Shown here piece by piece: positions 29,048 through 40,230 of a stretch of 64,000 nucleotides of DNA. The translations under genes were made by a program, and so were the position numbers. The DNA lies in the NCBI RefSeq assembly GCF_000304475.1, contig NC_018941.1:434001-498000 (forward strand), given 5' to 3'. Within the stretch, counting starts at the first letter, position 1; each line of letters begins with the position of its first letter. The notes under the pieces were generated by a model. It ran no database searches and was not told the origin of the DNA. It saw only the letters and a list, made by a program, of their open reading frames with translations. Origin of the DNA: Kazachstania africana CBS 2517 (Eukaryota; Ascomycota; Saccharomycetes; Saccharomycetales; Saccharomycetaceae).

Positions 29048-29677
29048 TTTAACTGATTTTTTTCAAGAAATTTTATAACTTAACAGTTTTAACTTGAGAA
29101 CGAAGAACTTAAATAAAAATAATAAAACGAGAAAGCTGGTACCTTACTATTTGAAAAAATGGCCTCTTGAATAAATGTCAGACCCGGCTACACTTCTTCT
29201 TTTTGTTGTTTACCTTCAAGATGTGACTGAATTCAAATCCATTAGAATAATTTTTCTTTTTCCTTCTGATGTTGTCGTTTCGTGAAAGGTGAGAAGAAAA
29301 TAAATTGACTTCAGCCCTAAATTAGGGCTTTTCAAGTTCAGGTAGAATTGATATGATTGGTCGAATTTGCAGATGACAGTGTCGTTGAGTACTGATGATG
29401 AGCATATATCAATAATCGACAGCCAGATTGTCATAAAATATGATGTGCTAGTCTGAGAAAAGAAAAATCAAGAGAGTTTTCTAAGCTGAAGATTTTGCTT
29501 TGGCGAGGTGCAGTGGTCGAGAGCGACACTGTAGAACATACGGTACGATTGCAAGCATGTACAGAAATATCTTGATAAGTAAGTTTGAGTATGTGGTATG
29601 TGCTATGACGCTTGGATGTGTATTTCAATGGGCTATGTGATCTACATTGTTACACTTCATATATACAGAATACCATT
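29048..29677. promoter_or_regulatory. UBP3 promoter and YER152C-like 3' flank
   Basis: This 630-bp gap holds the UBP3 promoter and the tail of the aminotransferase gene. Two short minus-strand ORFs (72 and 65 codons) show no domain and are probably chance. No RNA gene is seen. Confidence 0.5.
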
Positions 29678-31009
29678 CTAAAATGGTAAATCGAATTCAG
29701 CTGCATAGTCCTTGCACACGGAGCCAAACAATTCAATACCGTTCTCAATAGTCGTAGTATCCAGAAAACTAACAGATAATCTCATGGACCTACTACCCCA
29801 ATATTTAGGATCGCCAATTACTTCAAATTCTGAACCATTAGCAACCAAAACAGAGGCGATTTTCAATCTTTTCCCTACTTCCTTTGCATCATACCCCATA
29901 GGCAAGGTTATCCATGAGAAATATCCACCTTTTTGCTTTTCAACAATTGTATTTTCTGGTAGAAACTTCTTAATAGACGAATAAAGAGTATCGGCTCGAT
30001 TTTTATAAACAGATCTAAATTCCTGAATTGATTTTGTTAGAAGTCCCTTTTCAATCATGGTCCCTACAATCATTGAATTCAATTGTGATGGCGTACCTCC
30101 AGACGAATTAGCGCCCCCGTTGGACAGTTGCTGTGAGAGCATTGATGAAACGGTTTCTTGATAGCCAAATCTCAGACCAGGTGCAATTAATTTGGAGAAA
30201 CTGCAATTGGAAATAGTATTTCCGTAAGGATCCATGACAGTTTCCCTATCTAAATGAACAAATCTTCTAGGCGGTGTAGGTAGTGCGTCCAGTGGGTCAA
30301 CGTAATTTAAAATATCATACACGTCATCTGTTATAATCAATATATCGTATTTTCTGGCAAGCTCGAGCAATCTCAGCTTTGTGGTAAGGGAATATGTATG
30401 TCCACTTGGATTTGAGTACGTTGGCACACAATATAAAACGTATCTATAAATTTTTTTACCTTTTGAATTTTCATTTTTCGTTATACACTGTGTGCCTACA
30501 TCCGCTTTAATACTATCCAATTCAGCCAAATTACTTTCCAAAGTGTCAAAATCAATTGAATCAGTTCCCATTTCATTTATTGCAGTAAGCTTACCATGGA
30601 ATCCAGCGTCAATGAAACAATCATTAATGAGGAAATATGTTGGTGAAATAATAAATGCTTGTCTCGTGTAGTTATTATGGGGCAAAGTACACTGTAACAA
30701 AATATTTAAAACACCGTACGACGCTCCACTCGTTAGGTTTAAGCATTCTGGAGCACTCCTGGCACCATAATTTTCCCCAAATTTGAAAATTTCTTCATTA
30801 TTAAATTTACAGATAGTCGAACGCACCCAATGTGCACCTTCATTGGACCCATAGGTTAAAGGATGCCTATTTGACGTGTCTGAATCGTAGGGTCTTTCCT
30901 TAGAAGCCAATAGTTGTGTTGTTGCCTCGAGAATTTCTTCACGTGGGAGTAAATCAAATGACGGATGACCTTTGAAGAAATTGAACTTGGATGGGATATC
31001 CATACTCAT
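29678..31009 (-). CDS. PLP-dependent aminotransferase, 2-aminoadipate type (YER152C-like)
   Basis: This fold-type I aminotransferase belongs to the MocR/Aro8-like group; the S. cerevisiae orthologue YER152C is reported to have 2-aminoadipate transaminase activity. The internal aldimine lysine is K273 in CSFSKLIAPGLRFGY, followed by the phosphate-binding arginine of the same segment. TSGASYGVLNILLQ is the cofactor-binding loop near residue 93, and CVPTYSNPSGHTYS and IITDDVYDIL supply the Asn and Asp that hold PLP. Length is 443 aa, the same as in S. cerevisiae as I recall. There is no targeting signal, so it is probably cytosolic. Confidence 0.95.
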   Translation of the reverse strand: MSMDIPSKFNFFKGHPSFDLLPREEILEATTQLLASKERPYDSDTSNRHPLTYGSNEGAHWVRSTICKFNNEEIFKFGENYGARSAPECLNLTSGASYGVLNILLQCTLPHNNYTRQAFIISPTYFLINDCFIDAGFHGKLTAINEMGTDSIDFDTLESNLAELDSIKADVGTQCITKNENSKGKKIYRYVLYCVPTYSNPSGHTYSLTTKLRLLELARKYDILIITDDVYDILNYVDPLDALPTPPRRFVHLDRETVMDPYGNTISNCSFSKLIAPGLRFGYQETVSSMLSQQLSNGGANSSGGTPSQLNSMIVGTMIEKGLLTKSIQEFRSVYKNRADTLYSSIKKFLPENTIVEKQKGGYFSWITLPMGYDAKEVGKRLKIASVLVANGSEFEVIGDPKYWGSRSMRLSVSFLDTTTIENGIELFGSVCKDYAAEFDLPF

Positions 31010-31195
31010 CTTACCTCACAATATATCTATCGACCCAGATTTGATAAACGACTTCATTCAACTGAAAGTCCGTTTGTACTCTTCGTAATAACCAATATAA
31101 AATGTCAGTTCTTTTTTCTCTTAAAAATTTCAAAAAGCGGCTCATCGATATCTTTTGATAAAAGTTGATGAGTGTATTTTGGTGTCGATATTGCC

Positions 31196-32053
31196 TTATC
31201 GTACTTCCCGGTTAGCTAATTTGGCAGTGGAAAGTTGTGACCCATGCTGTCTAATATAGCTCGTTAATTGGGCAAATTCGTAGCTATTTTGCCCCTGTTC
31301 TCGACAAAGTTTTAACAATATGGCAACTGAGTCATCGAATAGTAGCGATGTGTGGCTTTCAAAAAATTTCATGAACAAAGATAGCTTATCTGAAAGATAA
31401 ATTTCACTTTGTAACAGTAGAATATTAAGTAATAGGGGCAAAGTACTTGAGTTCTTGATAGTGATCCTTCTATCGTCGGTAAACAACAGATCCTGCAATG
31501 TATCTCTGTCCTTCTTGGTCTTAACACCTTTTGTCAAATGTGGGAAATCTCTAATACGATATACTACATTTTTAGGCAATTCATTCTCGATATCTTCAAG
31601 AAACACTTTCCATTTCTCACTGAACTCTGTCTTCATGCCGGTGCCTCTGGCAAATGCTTCTACTTTGCTCCTCAATAATTCAAATTTCCAGTTGAGATAT
31701 TCTTCTTCCTCTATATGACCCCTGTACACCTTGTCGAAATAGCTGTAAATCTGTTCGGGAATGAATCTTCTGTCAGCGTAGAGACACAGGTTGCTCATCT
31801 GACACAGAATTTCAGGCTTTATGAGCAATATAGGGTTCCGCATCACATATTTGTGCCAAATAAAGTCCACAGAGTCCACATGGCCCCATTGAACACTCCT
31901 GCTCAGATAAACCTGCAAAAAATTGTAATCCATTTCCCTTGTAGGTATCTTTCTAGTCTCTGCCAGCACTACATCAAATTCACGGTTCAAACAGCCTAAG
32001 AAAAGTCGTCTTCTAACATCGTCAGTCATAAATCGCTTGGAAATCCTTAGCAT
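31196..32053 (-). CDS. PET122: COX3 mRNA translational activator Pet122
   Basis: Pet122, with Pet54 and Pet494, binds the 5' leader of mitochondrial COX3 mRNA at the inner membrane and enables its translation. The 285-residue protein is mainly helical, begins with a basic stretch (MLRISKRFMTDDVRRRLF) suitable for mitochondrial import, and has no other domain I recognise. The call rests on position (YER153C, divergent from OXA1 and next to YER152C), strand, and approximate length (254 aa in S. cerevisiae). Such activators evolve rapidly. It shares a 161-bp divergent promoter with OXA1. Confidence 0.85.
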   Translation of the reverse strand: MLRISKRFMTDDVRRRLFLGCLNREFDVVLAETRKIPTREMDYNFLQVYLSRSVQWGHVDSVDFIWHKYVMRNPILLIKPEILCQMSNLCLYADRRFIPEQIYSYFDKVYRGHIEEEEYLNWKFELLRSKVEAFARGTGMKTEFSEKWKVFLEDIENELPKNVVYRIRDFPHLTKGVKTKKDRDTLQDLLFTDDRRITIKNSSTLPLLLNILLLQSEIYLSDKLSLFMKFFESHTSLLFDDSVAILLKLCREQGQNSYEFAQLTSYIRQHGSQLSTAKLANREVR

Positions 32054-32214
32054 TGGGTTTCTTGAGCATGTATGTCCCGATTGGAAGCTTCTTTATGTTT
32101 CTTCGATGGGCCTCTTTTGTAGTTCGGACTAGAAATATAAATACTGTATCTAGAAAATGTTCCAGCATCGACTTAAATTAGGATGTTGAAAAGATAGTTA
32201 ACGACTTCGTTGGC

Positions 32215-33432
32215 ATGTTTAGATCCTCGATTCTTCAAGCAAGATTGCGAATTGTATGTATCATTTCCCCTCTGTTGAGCCATTCTTATAGAAAGCTTAG
32301 TTACTGACATCAGCTTTTTTCGTAGTCAACAAATGTGGTTAGTCGAACAACAGCTTTGAAACTGGTTCCTTTGAACACCAGAGGTCAATTTAGACGTTAT
32401 AAATCTACAGAGCCACAAATAAATGAGATTCAGAATAGTCTGCCTTCAATTGATGACTTATCTCAAACTTCATCAACTATATTGGATCAGGTTTCCTCAC
32501 TTCCCGGCGAATTATCGAATCAAATTGGTTATTTAAATAGTATAGGTTTGGCACAGACATGGCATTGGCCGGCTGATATCATTCAACATTGTTTGGAGTA
32601 CACTCATGTTTACACTGGAATGCCATGGTGGGGCACTATATGTACGGTAACCGTACTTATAAGACTCTTACTGTTCCCACTGTATGTAAAATCATCTGAT
32701 ACAGTGGCAAGAAATTCTAAAATAAAGCCAGAATTAGATAAAATTACAAAAGACCTGATGGAGACTACAGACTTGGCCAAAGGTCAAATGATTGCATTGA
32801 AAAGAAAGAAACTATTGAGTGATAATGGGGTAAAAACCAGATGGTTATTCGCTCCCATACTACAAATGCCTATTGCTCTTGGCTTTTTCAATGGTTTGAG
32901 AAATATGGCTAACTTCCCCGTGGATGGATTTGGTGACCAAGGTGCCTTCTGGTTTCAAAATCTTTCGATGGCAGATCCTTATCTTGGGTTGCAACTCATA
33001 ACGGCAGCTGTCTTCATGGGATTCACAAGACTCGGAGGTGAAACTGGTGCACAGCAGTTTTCTGGTCCAATGAAACGAGTGTTTGTCATTTTACCTTTGT
33101 TATCAATTCCTGCTACTATGAAATTATCGTCAGCTGTAGTATTATATTTTGCAGTCAACGGGTTTTGTTCAGTCGTACAGACTCTAATTCTGAGAAATAA
33201 ATGGATTCGATCAAAGTTAAAAATCTTTGAAGTCGTAAAACAACCAATATCAATATCTGTGGAAAATAAAGGTATTATGGCCACTCTAAAAGAAAATGCT
33301 GCAAATGCTAAGGCACAATCAAGAAGAAAGCAAGAAATGTATGCTAAACAGAAAAAGCTTCAGGACGAAATCAAACAAAGAAAGGATGATGCTAAAATAA
33401 GAATAGTGCGTAGATCTGAATTGAAAGACTAA
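32215..33432 (+). CDS. OXA1: Mitochondrial inner-membrane insertase Oxa1, intron-containing
   Basis: Oxa1 inserts mitochondrially made proteins such as Cox2 into the inner membrane and binds ribosomes through its C terminus. The coding sequence is join(32215..32253, 32326..33432), 381 aa. The long open frame has no ATG near its 5' end, because exon 1 encodes 13 residues (MFRSSILQARLRI) and is separated by a 72-nt intron. Splicing gives a basic presequence running to RRYKSTEPQ. The YidC/Oxa1 core follows from WPADIIQHCLEYTHVYTG, with LQMPIALGFFNGLRNMA and helices near LSMADPYLGLQLI and VLYFAVNGFCSVVQ. The C terminus is a basic coiled coil (KQEMYAKQKKLQDEIKQRK). It is divergent from PET122 and convergent with BEM2. 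Confidence 0.95.
32254..32325 (+). other. Spliceosomal intron of OXA1
   Basis: This 72-nt intron has the yeast consensus donor GTATGT at 32254 and a branch-site variant TACTGAC at 32302-32308 (consensus TACTAAC). A T-rich stretch and the acceptor CGTAG end at 32325, 18 nt after the branch adenosine. It is in phase 0, and exon 2 is open from the stop-free codon TCA at 32326. All parts fit, and only the spliced form supplies an ATG and presequence. Confidence 0.92.
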
Positions 33433-33554
33433 GCTTCTTACAAAAACTTGTGAATAAGCTATATGTGTATATATAATATCAATACCATCAACATCAAAAC
33501 GAAAGAAAATTAAAATTAAACAATAAATAATAAATATATACCAAAGTGAATTGT

Positions 33555-36500
33555 TCATTGGGCAAAGAAGTCACCAGGACTCTTGATGAAATGCTGTAAA
33601 ATAGTTTGGATCGCGCCAAGCTTTTGACCCATACTACTTGCTAAATCTTCTTGATCTATAAAGCTCATGGAGAAAACAATGGCTAAGTTGGACGCGTCCA
33701 TACGATTGTTGGAAACGTGTTGATGAACCTTATTTAAATGAAAAACAATGCGCTTCATAGTCTCATAATAGCAGGCCGGTAATTTATTTAATAAAGCTAC
33801 TAGTTCCCTATTATAATCATCATACTTTAACTCGGAAGATCTCAGTCTCATGGCAACGTCAGTAAAATCTCCTACCATTTTATTGGAAAATAGAGAATTA
33901 GGAAGCTCTCTCAGGTACATTTTGAAACAACCAGCAATTGCATTAATCTCAAACCATCTATCATCTTCCAAAGTGAAGGAATTATCAACTGCGCCTTCTT
34001 CATCAAAGGCATTTTTTAGGGCATTTATACTACCCACCGAACCAGGAATTCTGTAAAGACCAATTTCGTCAAGTCCACGCAATTCGATTTCCTCCAAAAG
34101 CTTCACGACGATTGTTGGAACTATAGTACCCTCACGCTCGCAGATATCTTCCAGTGGAACTCCAAAAATTTTATTATGTGTTTTACCCCTGTATTTTTGT
34201 GAATGAAATGAGTAGCGCTTCGAAGTTTTGATCATTTTGATCCAGTCATATAAGTCATTAGCACCAACAGTTTGAAACATATGCTCTTGACCATTCTGCA
34301 TAATAATTTTGAAGGAATAATTGTAAGCAGGGTTCTTTCTGTGGTTGATTATTTCCACAATGTTTTTGATTTCGAATGTCTTTAGTGATAGCACTGGTTT
34401 GGATTCATTTATCAAAATTTCAGGAAGGTATTTAGGATCAATTGATTTTTTACCATCTTGATTCAACGCAGCATTTAAAGAATAATTTGATGTGGATGTG
34501 TTGAACCCAGCTACAGAAAACGGTCTCCTAAAAAATCCACCTAGCTTTTTTCCAACGCCACCACTGGTGGTACCACTATTTAATACAGTGGAACCCTTGG
34601 TAGACACCGCAGAAACAGAACCTCTATTAGCTCTTGCCAAAGAAATGGAAGGTGAAGATGCAGATGGAGAAAATCCAGCATCATTATTGGAAGATCTCAA
34701 GCGTGCAGATGAATTGGCTCCGATTGAGATAGAATCTCTATGATCACGACTCAATGCTTGATTAACTCTTCTAGAATCTTCTTCTTGTATGGTTAACGTC
34801 TCTAATTTACTACTTTCACGTTTCACCTTCTCTGTTTCTAACGCAAGTAACTCATTAAATAAGCCATTTCCTTGGAATTTGATCGACTTAGCTTCTGTTG
34901 CGGCAACGATTTTGATGCGCTTTCTATAAGCCTTGTTGACGTCCTCAAAATCGTTGAATAGTACATTCCCAAATTTATCGTCCCCATGCATTGTAGCCTC
35001 AGGAATTAAATCCAAAAAATTAGAAATGAGATTATTAGTAAATCTTCTTTTATCGAAATTAATTAATTTCGAATTATTGATACTCATATTTGGTACAAAT
35101 TGCGAAATTTCTAATAATCGGCCAATGAACCAGCCTGGACAAGTAGATAAGTTCTTTGTCTTTGTAGAAAATACATTATCAAGCTCCAAAAATCTTCTAA
35201 TATGGTGATTATCTATGCTAATCAAAACGTTAGATACTTTGGTAGAAGGGCTATTTGATAATAAGTTAAGAGCTGCGTTCCATGCATGTTCGAAGTATCT
35301 ACTTTCAGGTGATACCATAGCATTGCAAATTGCAGTTTCAATGAAGGATGGAATATGAGGACATATTTGACTTGAATCTTCTTCTTCAGAAGCGAATAAA
35401 TCTATAGATGAATTCTTCCAGCGCACGTAATTTAAAATCTGTAAAGTCTTTGCACAGCATTTTACACGCTCCTCATAAGTTTTATTGAAGTCGGTTGCGG
35501 CAAACATAAATAAAGTACCTAAAGAAGAATGAAGCCTTACCAAAAGTTGAACAGAAGAAGGCAGTCTTTGGAAAGGCTTGAAGGATTTTTTAGAGTCGCC
35601 TTCAATGGTTAAAGAAAATAACCAGTTGAAAACATTGGATATTTCCATATCTTTCAACTGAAATGAATTTGAATTTACCATGTTAGCAGATGATGACAAT
35701 AATGGATATGAGAAAAATGAGGTAAGTGATTCAGTCGATGCCAGTTCGAAAACCTGATATACACTAAACCATTCCTGCTTGCTGACCATGGCTGTCTTTC
35801 TTGCAAGTAAGTCATCTAGTTCACAAACCCAGTCTATAATCTCTTCATAACTATCATATTTTAGCTCCTTAAACCTTGAGACCATAGGATCCAAAATTTT
35901 TCCCTCTTCAATTTGAAAGCCTAGTTCAACAAGTGGCAATGCTTTATATGATTCTAAAAGTTCCATAATTTGCCTTCTTGTTTTACCAATACCCACTGGC
36001 TTATAAAGTTGATTTTGATAGTTGATTTTGGTTTTTTCATAAGTTTCTTTCAAGTTATCTACCAACAGCTCAATCTCATTTGTATTTTCATTGCTTGATT
36101 CGGATGTCTTTTTTAATTCTTTAATTCTAGCGGGCCACTCTTGCGAAATTTCCTTTTCCATTATTTTCAAAATATCTAAGAAAGTGGAGTTACATTTAGC
36201 ATCTTCTGTGAAATCAATATAATGATATAGAACTAGATGGAGGATAGCTTCGGCTGCTCCAAGTTGGATTTTGACGACAGAAGAAAGATCGACCCCACTG
36301 GCGTTTGATGATTTAGAGTCCCAAATTGGAAACTTAAGTTCAGAAGAAGCGCTGTTCGCGTAATCATCGTCAGAATTGTTTAATATCCTTGAAATTGCAG
36401 CTGCACAGCTTTTAGCACCAATGAATCTTTTTGCTAGGTTTTCTAAAACAGGTAGCGTTGTCGTAAAGCTCTTGTAAGTGTTGAAGAAAGTTTCGGTGAA

Positions 36501-39500
36501 ATTGTCATTATCCATAACCAGTTTTAAAAAGGCATAGTCTAGTAAACCCACATTGTTGTTTTCAGTAGTTTCCACATTATGTGATGCTGAGTTACTATTT
36601 CCTTGTCTTCTTCTTTTATTGTGATAATATTTTTCCAAATCCTTACTTTCGACCAATTTTGAGAATATATTGGCCGTCAAAACAAGAAGGTCCAGCATCT
36701 TATCCAATGAAGCAGCCTTCAAGACCACTTGAATGAAAGATTCCTGCAAAGAATCGGGTACAGTACCAATATTTTTGAAAAAATCCATAGTTTCTAAAGA
36801 TTTGCTGAATCTTTCTGAGTCCCTTGAGGATTTGATATTTTTATTTGAGGCTCCATTAAAAGAGTATTGAGAAAACCTCTTTGGAGACTCTACCACTAAA
36901 CTAGCAGCAGAGGATTTAGAATCATTGACAAAATTTGATTTGAAGATTAAATCGTCTGAAACATGAAAAACATCTGTGTCGATGTTGAAGACATCTCTGA
37001 TTGATTTCATTAAAAATTGTTTACTTGAAGGAATTAACTCCAGCTCCTTTAACAATGGATCATCGATATTTTCAACCCCAGTAATTTGGTTTTTATCAAT
37101 GATAGAAGGGTTCGTAGAGGAAAGCATGACTGGGTTACTCACGGGGAGCGACTTCGATGACCGCACTGATGACCTAGGTGGAGGCACGATCTTCACAGAT
37201 GTGGATGATCCGGCAGCGCCAATTAACGATTGCTGAGGGAATATTGAATAAGACGGCAGCATGGTATTGAAAAGAATTGGTAAGTAACTGCCCGTTATTA
37301 GTGCACTCCTTCGAAACCCAATTTTTGAGTAGGCTTTTTGATCTATTACGGGCGGTTCTTGTTTCAAACTTAAATCCATAAGTTTTTGTATGGTTAAAGG
37401 AGGTCGAGTAATATGATACTTCCAAAACTGATAAATATTGCTAGTTTCGGGATTAATATCCCTTATCTGGCTAGCAGCTCTTACGTCATTATCTTCGGCA
37501 TCAATAGCATCTAGCCTTTGATGCCATTTGTGGAATGCATTCTTGGTACGATTTATTTTTTTCTGTAAATACTTGAATTTTGTCTCTTGTGGTAGATTGT
37601 TGGTATGAATTATTAAATCGCCGAAATATGAAATGACATTTGACCTTATGAAAGAATTATCTAAATTAGGTGGTGCCAAGATAAATACACTACTCGTTGG
37701 TTTTGAAGACATGTTTCTCCTGTCTAACTGGGCTATGGTTGGTACCCAATCTCTGAAGATGACTTTTAAGGTAGATTCAGGGACATGCTTCCATGAAGAC
37801 AGTAATCTCAAAATTGGCACTGAGCACATGATTGTGGCAATAGCGAGCCATGAGACCATATCACCCAAATGTTCAAATCTAGAGCCCAGTTGTACCCATT
37901 TTACCAGGAGTTTCGCTCTAAGTCGTGGATTCATATCTGAAGAAGTATCAAATAGATGAGAAATAAGTAATCTACCTAGATAGTGTACATTTTCATTATT
38001 ATTAAACACTAATGGATTCATCGCTATTAATTTTGTATTAGTGAATTCAGATGAATAAAGAAGGGAATAATCGAAACGTGGTGCCCATATTTTGTCGAAT
38101 TTTAAATTAATATTGTGAACTTGCTCTGCAATGTCTTTAATATTTGATGCTAAAAAGTTGTTTACGTTTAAAATAGAGTCTGTAATATCGGCATTGGTAG
38201 TAGTATCACGTGAATTGACAAATGATGTTAATTTAGTCAGTTCATTATGTTTATCTGCAACCGATATTTTTAATCTATTTGAGACTTCATCATTATGTAA
38301 TGATAAAGTATCTAGCAGTTGCAACGTTGCGTGGAAGATTTCATTATCTAGAAGATAACCGGGTAATACGTCCAGAAGTGTTTTCACCACTAATGCTAAT
38401 CTATCTGTCATCAAATTATCGGAAGTGGATGATATATTACAGTATTGCAAAGATTCACTTGTTAATTTGGACTTATGTTTCGTGAAAGTTAAGCCGAAAT
38501 GATTGAATATTACCAAAAAATTTACTAGATGATTGATCAGTGGAAGAATTAGGATGAGATTAATGATATGTCTTTGTTCCTTAGCAGCATCAACTTGTGT
38601 TTGATGTTCATCATGGGACGAAGGAGCGCTTCTTGAAAAGACTACAGTGTGGCATAAACTTTCGATGGTTCCCCCAAGAATGTTTCCGTCTTGATCTAGT
38701 TTCAAATCTGGATGTGGGCCTTTATCATTGAGATATCTCAATTCATATTTTGAATTGTGAGTGAATTTTTTATCTGAATTTGTATTATTATAATTGTCAA
38801 TGTTTGAAAGTGAAGAGTGAGTAGATGTCCTACGTTGTTGATATTCCTGAGAATTTTCATCATTTTTTTGGATCTCATCACTAGGTATTTGGGGATCAAA
38901 AGATTTAACATTATTACCAAGTCCACTTTTATACAGATTGAATACGCAACCTTTCAATTGTGCTTTGTAGATCCTATAATCCGGGATTTTTTGGGAGTCC
39001 AATATTAAACTATTTCTTGAAGATATCATTTCAGCACTATCATTTGGGACAGATCCATTATTCGTTACTAGATCTGAGTTGTAAAGTCTGCTTTCTCTGT
39101 AGTTAGTTTTGTTATCCGAGCGAAGCGCTTGATATGATGCTGATGAAGTCATTGTATTTTGTGCTATTATTTGTCCATGAGACCTATTAATCCAACCAAA
39201 TTTTAAAACGGTTGAATCGTAGTTCTCGTCATTTAAATTAATTGTGTCTTGTATACTATTAGTACTTTCACGCGCCAAATTAGGAGCAGAATCATTCAAC
39301 GTCATGGATGATAAAATATCGGGTAGGGTACTACGTCTAGATTGATCTGGAGAAGAACGATCGGTTTGTATAATGGTACTATTATGCATAGAGAGTGCAT
39401 CATGCGATTGAGATCTATTTTTGGAAGAAATACTACCAATATCTTCAGAGATCAAAGAAGAATTTTCTCTACTAGTGGAAAGTGAGCTTCTCGTGAGCTT

Positions 39501-39848
39501 TGAATTCGGATCTGAAAGATATACATCTGAAGTAGTATGCGTCAGTGGGCTATTGGAATGATCTCTTAGAGGTAGTTTTGAGGTACTCCTTCTGTTGTAA
39601 TTTTCAGTTGGCAAATGTGAATTAGAATTTGAAAGGGGAAGCGATAGATTTCTACCATTTCTAGAAGAATGATGCGTTCCGTGTAGATATTGCGACAGGC
39701 TGCTACTAGAACTTTGAGAACCAGACAAAGAAGACCTAGAACTAGACTTCTGAACGGTGTAGCTGTCTCTTCCCGTAGAGTTCGGAGAAGAAGAAGTCTT
39801 TAAATTTGAAGACTTCTTGTGCTTAGACGACCATAAAAAGTTTTTCAT
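33555..39848 (-). CDS. BEM2: Rho GTPase-activating protein Bem2
   Basis: Bem2 stimulates GTP hydrolysis by Rho1 and Cdc42 and controls bud emergence, the morphogenesis checkpoint and wall integrity. The 2097-residue protein starts with a long Ser-rich disordered region (1-200). The middle is large and helical and includes a RasGEF-like segment. A PH domain lies at about 1750-1860 (SFKIIMQNGQEHMFQTV), and a C-terminal RhoGAP domain covers about 1890-2090. The arginine finger is R1933 in GLYRIPGS, and the KLPACYYETMKRIVFHL and NNRMDASNLAIVFSMSF motifs are present. S. cerevisiae Bem2 is 2167 aa. The order OXA1-BEM2-MYG1 equals YER154W-YER156C. Confidence 0.97.
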   Translation of the reverse strand: MKNFLWSSKHKKSSNLKTSSSPNSTGRDSYTVQKSSSRSSLSGSQSSSSSLSQYLHGTHHSSRNGRNLSLPLSNSNSHLPTENYNRRSTSKLPLRDHSNSPLTHTTSDVYLSDPNSKLTRSSLSTSRENSSLISEDIGSISSKNRSQSHDALSMHNSTIIQTDRSSPDQSRRSTLPDILSSMTLNDSAPNLARESTNSIQDTINLNDENYDSTVLKFGWINRSHGQIIAQNTMTSSASYQALRSDNKTNYRESRLYNSDLVTNNGSVPNDSAEMISSRNSLILDSQKIPDYRIYKAQLKGCVFNLYKSGLGNNVKSFDPQIPSDEIQKNDENSQEYQQRRTSTHSSLSNIDNYNNTNSDKKFTHNSKYELRYLNDKGPHPDLKLDQDGNILGGTIESLCHTVVFSRSAPSSHDEHQTQVDAAKEQRHIINLILILPLINHLVNFLVIFNHFGLTFTKHKSKLTSESLQYCNISSTSDNLMTDRLALVVKTLLDVLPGYLLDNEIFHATLQLLDTLSLHNDEVSNRLKISVADKHNELTKLTSFVNSRDTTTNADITDSILNVNNFLASNIKDIAEQVHNINLKFDKIWAPRFDYSLLYSSEFTNTKLIAMNPLVFNNNENVHYLGRLLISHLFDTSSDMNPRLRAKLLVKWVQLGSRFEHLGDMVSWLAIATIMCSVPILRLLSSWKHVPESTLKVIFRDWVPTIAQLDRRNMSSKPTSSVFILAPPNLDNSFIRSNVISYFGDLIIHTNNLPQETKFKYLQKKINRTKNAFHKWHQRLDAIDAEDNDVRAASQIRDINPETSNIYQFWKYHITRPPLTIQKLMDLSLKQEPPVIDQKAYSKIGFRRSALITGSYLPILFNTMLPSYSIFPQQSLIGAAGSSTSVKIVPPPRSSVRSSKSLPVSNPVMLSSTNPSIIDKNQITGVENIDDPLLKELELIPSSKQFLMKSIRDVFNIDTDVFHVSDDLIFKSNFVNDSKSSAASLVVESPKRFSQYSFNGASNKNIKSSRDSERFSKSLETMDFFKNIGTVPDSLQESFIQVVLKAASLDKMLDLLVLTANIFSKLVESKDLEKYYHNKRRRQGNSNSASHNVETTENNNVGLLDYAFLKLVMDNDNFTETFFNTYKSFTTTLPVLENLAKRFIGAKSCAAAISRILNNSDDDYANSASSELKFPIWDSKSSNASGVDLSSVVKIQLGAAEAILHLVLYHYIDFTEDAKCNSTFLDILKIMEKEISQEWPARIKELKKTSESSNENTNEIELLVDNLKETYEKTKINYQNQLYKPVGIGKTRRQIMELLESYKALPLVELGFQIEEGKILDPMVSRFKELKYDSYEEIIDWVCELDDLLARKTAMVSKQEWFSVYQVFELASTESLTSFFSYPLLSSSANMVNSNSFQLKDMEISNVFNWLFSLTIEGDSKKSFKPFQRLPSSVQLLVRLHSSLGTLFMFAATDFNKTYEERVKCCAKTLQILNYVRWKNSSIDLFASEEEDSSQICPHIPSFIETAICNAMVSPESRYFEHAWNAALNLLSNSPSTKVSNVLISIDNHHIRRFLELDNVFSTKTKNLSTCPGWFIGRLLEISQFVPNMSINNSKLINFDKRRFTNNLISNFLDLIPEATMHGDDKFGNVLFNDFEDVNKAYRKRIKIVAATEAKSIKFQGNGLFNELLALETEKVKRESSKLETLTIQEEDSRRVNQALSRDHRDSISIGANSSARLRSSNNDAGFSPSASSPSISLARANRGSVSAVSTKGSTVLNSGTTSGGVGKKLGGFFRRPFSVAGFNTSTSNYSLNAALNQDGKKSIDPKYLPEILINESKPVLSLKTFEIKNIVEIINHRKNPAYNYSFKIIMQNGQEHMFQTVGANDLYDWIKMIKTSKRYSFHSQKYRGKTHNKIFGVPLEDICEREGTIVPTIVVKLLEEIELRGLDEIGLYRIPGSVGSINALKNAFDEEGAVDNSFTLEDDRWFEINAIAGCFKMYLRELPNSLFSNKMVGDFTDVAMRLRSSELKYDDYNRELVALLNKLPACYYETMKRIVFHLNKVHQHVSNNRMDASNLAIVFSMSFIDQEDLASSMGQKLGAIQTILQHFIKSPGDFFAQ

Positions 39849-40230
39849 GCTATTATTGGAATTAAATAAACAACTATAAAAAACCCTGTCTGCCGATCTA
39901 ATAAGACTTTGTTACCTATACTCTGTATCAAACCTTTGTTGTTTCAATGGTTTCAAACCTTGTAGGAATTTCAAGTTTTTTTGATTTGAAAAATAACTTA
40001 GTGGACGAACACGTTTAGTTATTTTTTTTTTACTTTTTTAGATTTTCCATACCGCGACTGTCGTTGCAAATTTGAAAAATGACAGCAATACCAGCAGCGA
40101 TTCGATGAGCATCGACAGAATCGGCTGGTAGAGGTGGCTGTTTGGCGTGTTGGTCAGTTTAATAAATAAATAAATAATTAGATTATATATTAGGGAATAT
40201 GTAATATCAATACTTGGCTTCTTTTGCTTG
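39849..40230. promoter_or_regulatory. BEM2 promoter and MYG1 3' flank
   Basis: This 382-bp gap reads as the promoter of leftward BEM2 and the tail of MYG1. It contains AT-rich and poly-T tracts (for example the T run near 40022-40039), common nucleosome-excluding elements. No gene is seen. Confidence 0.5.
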
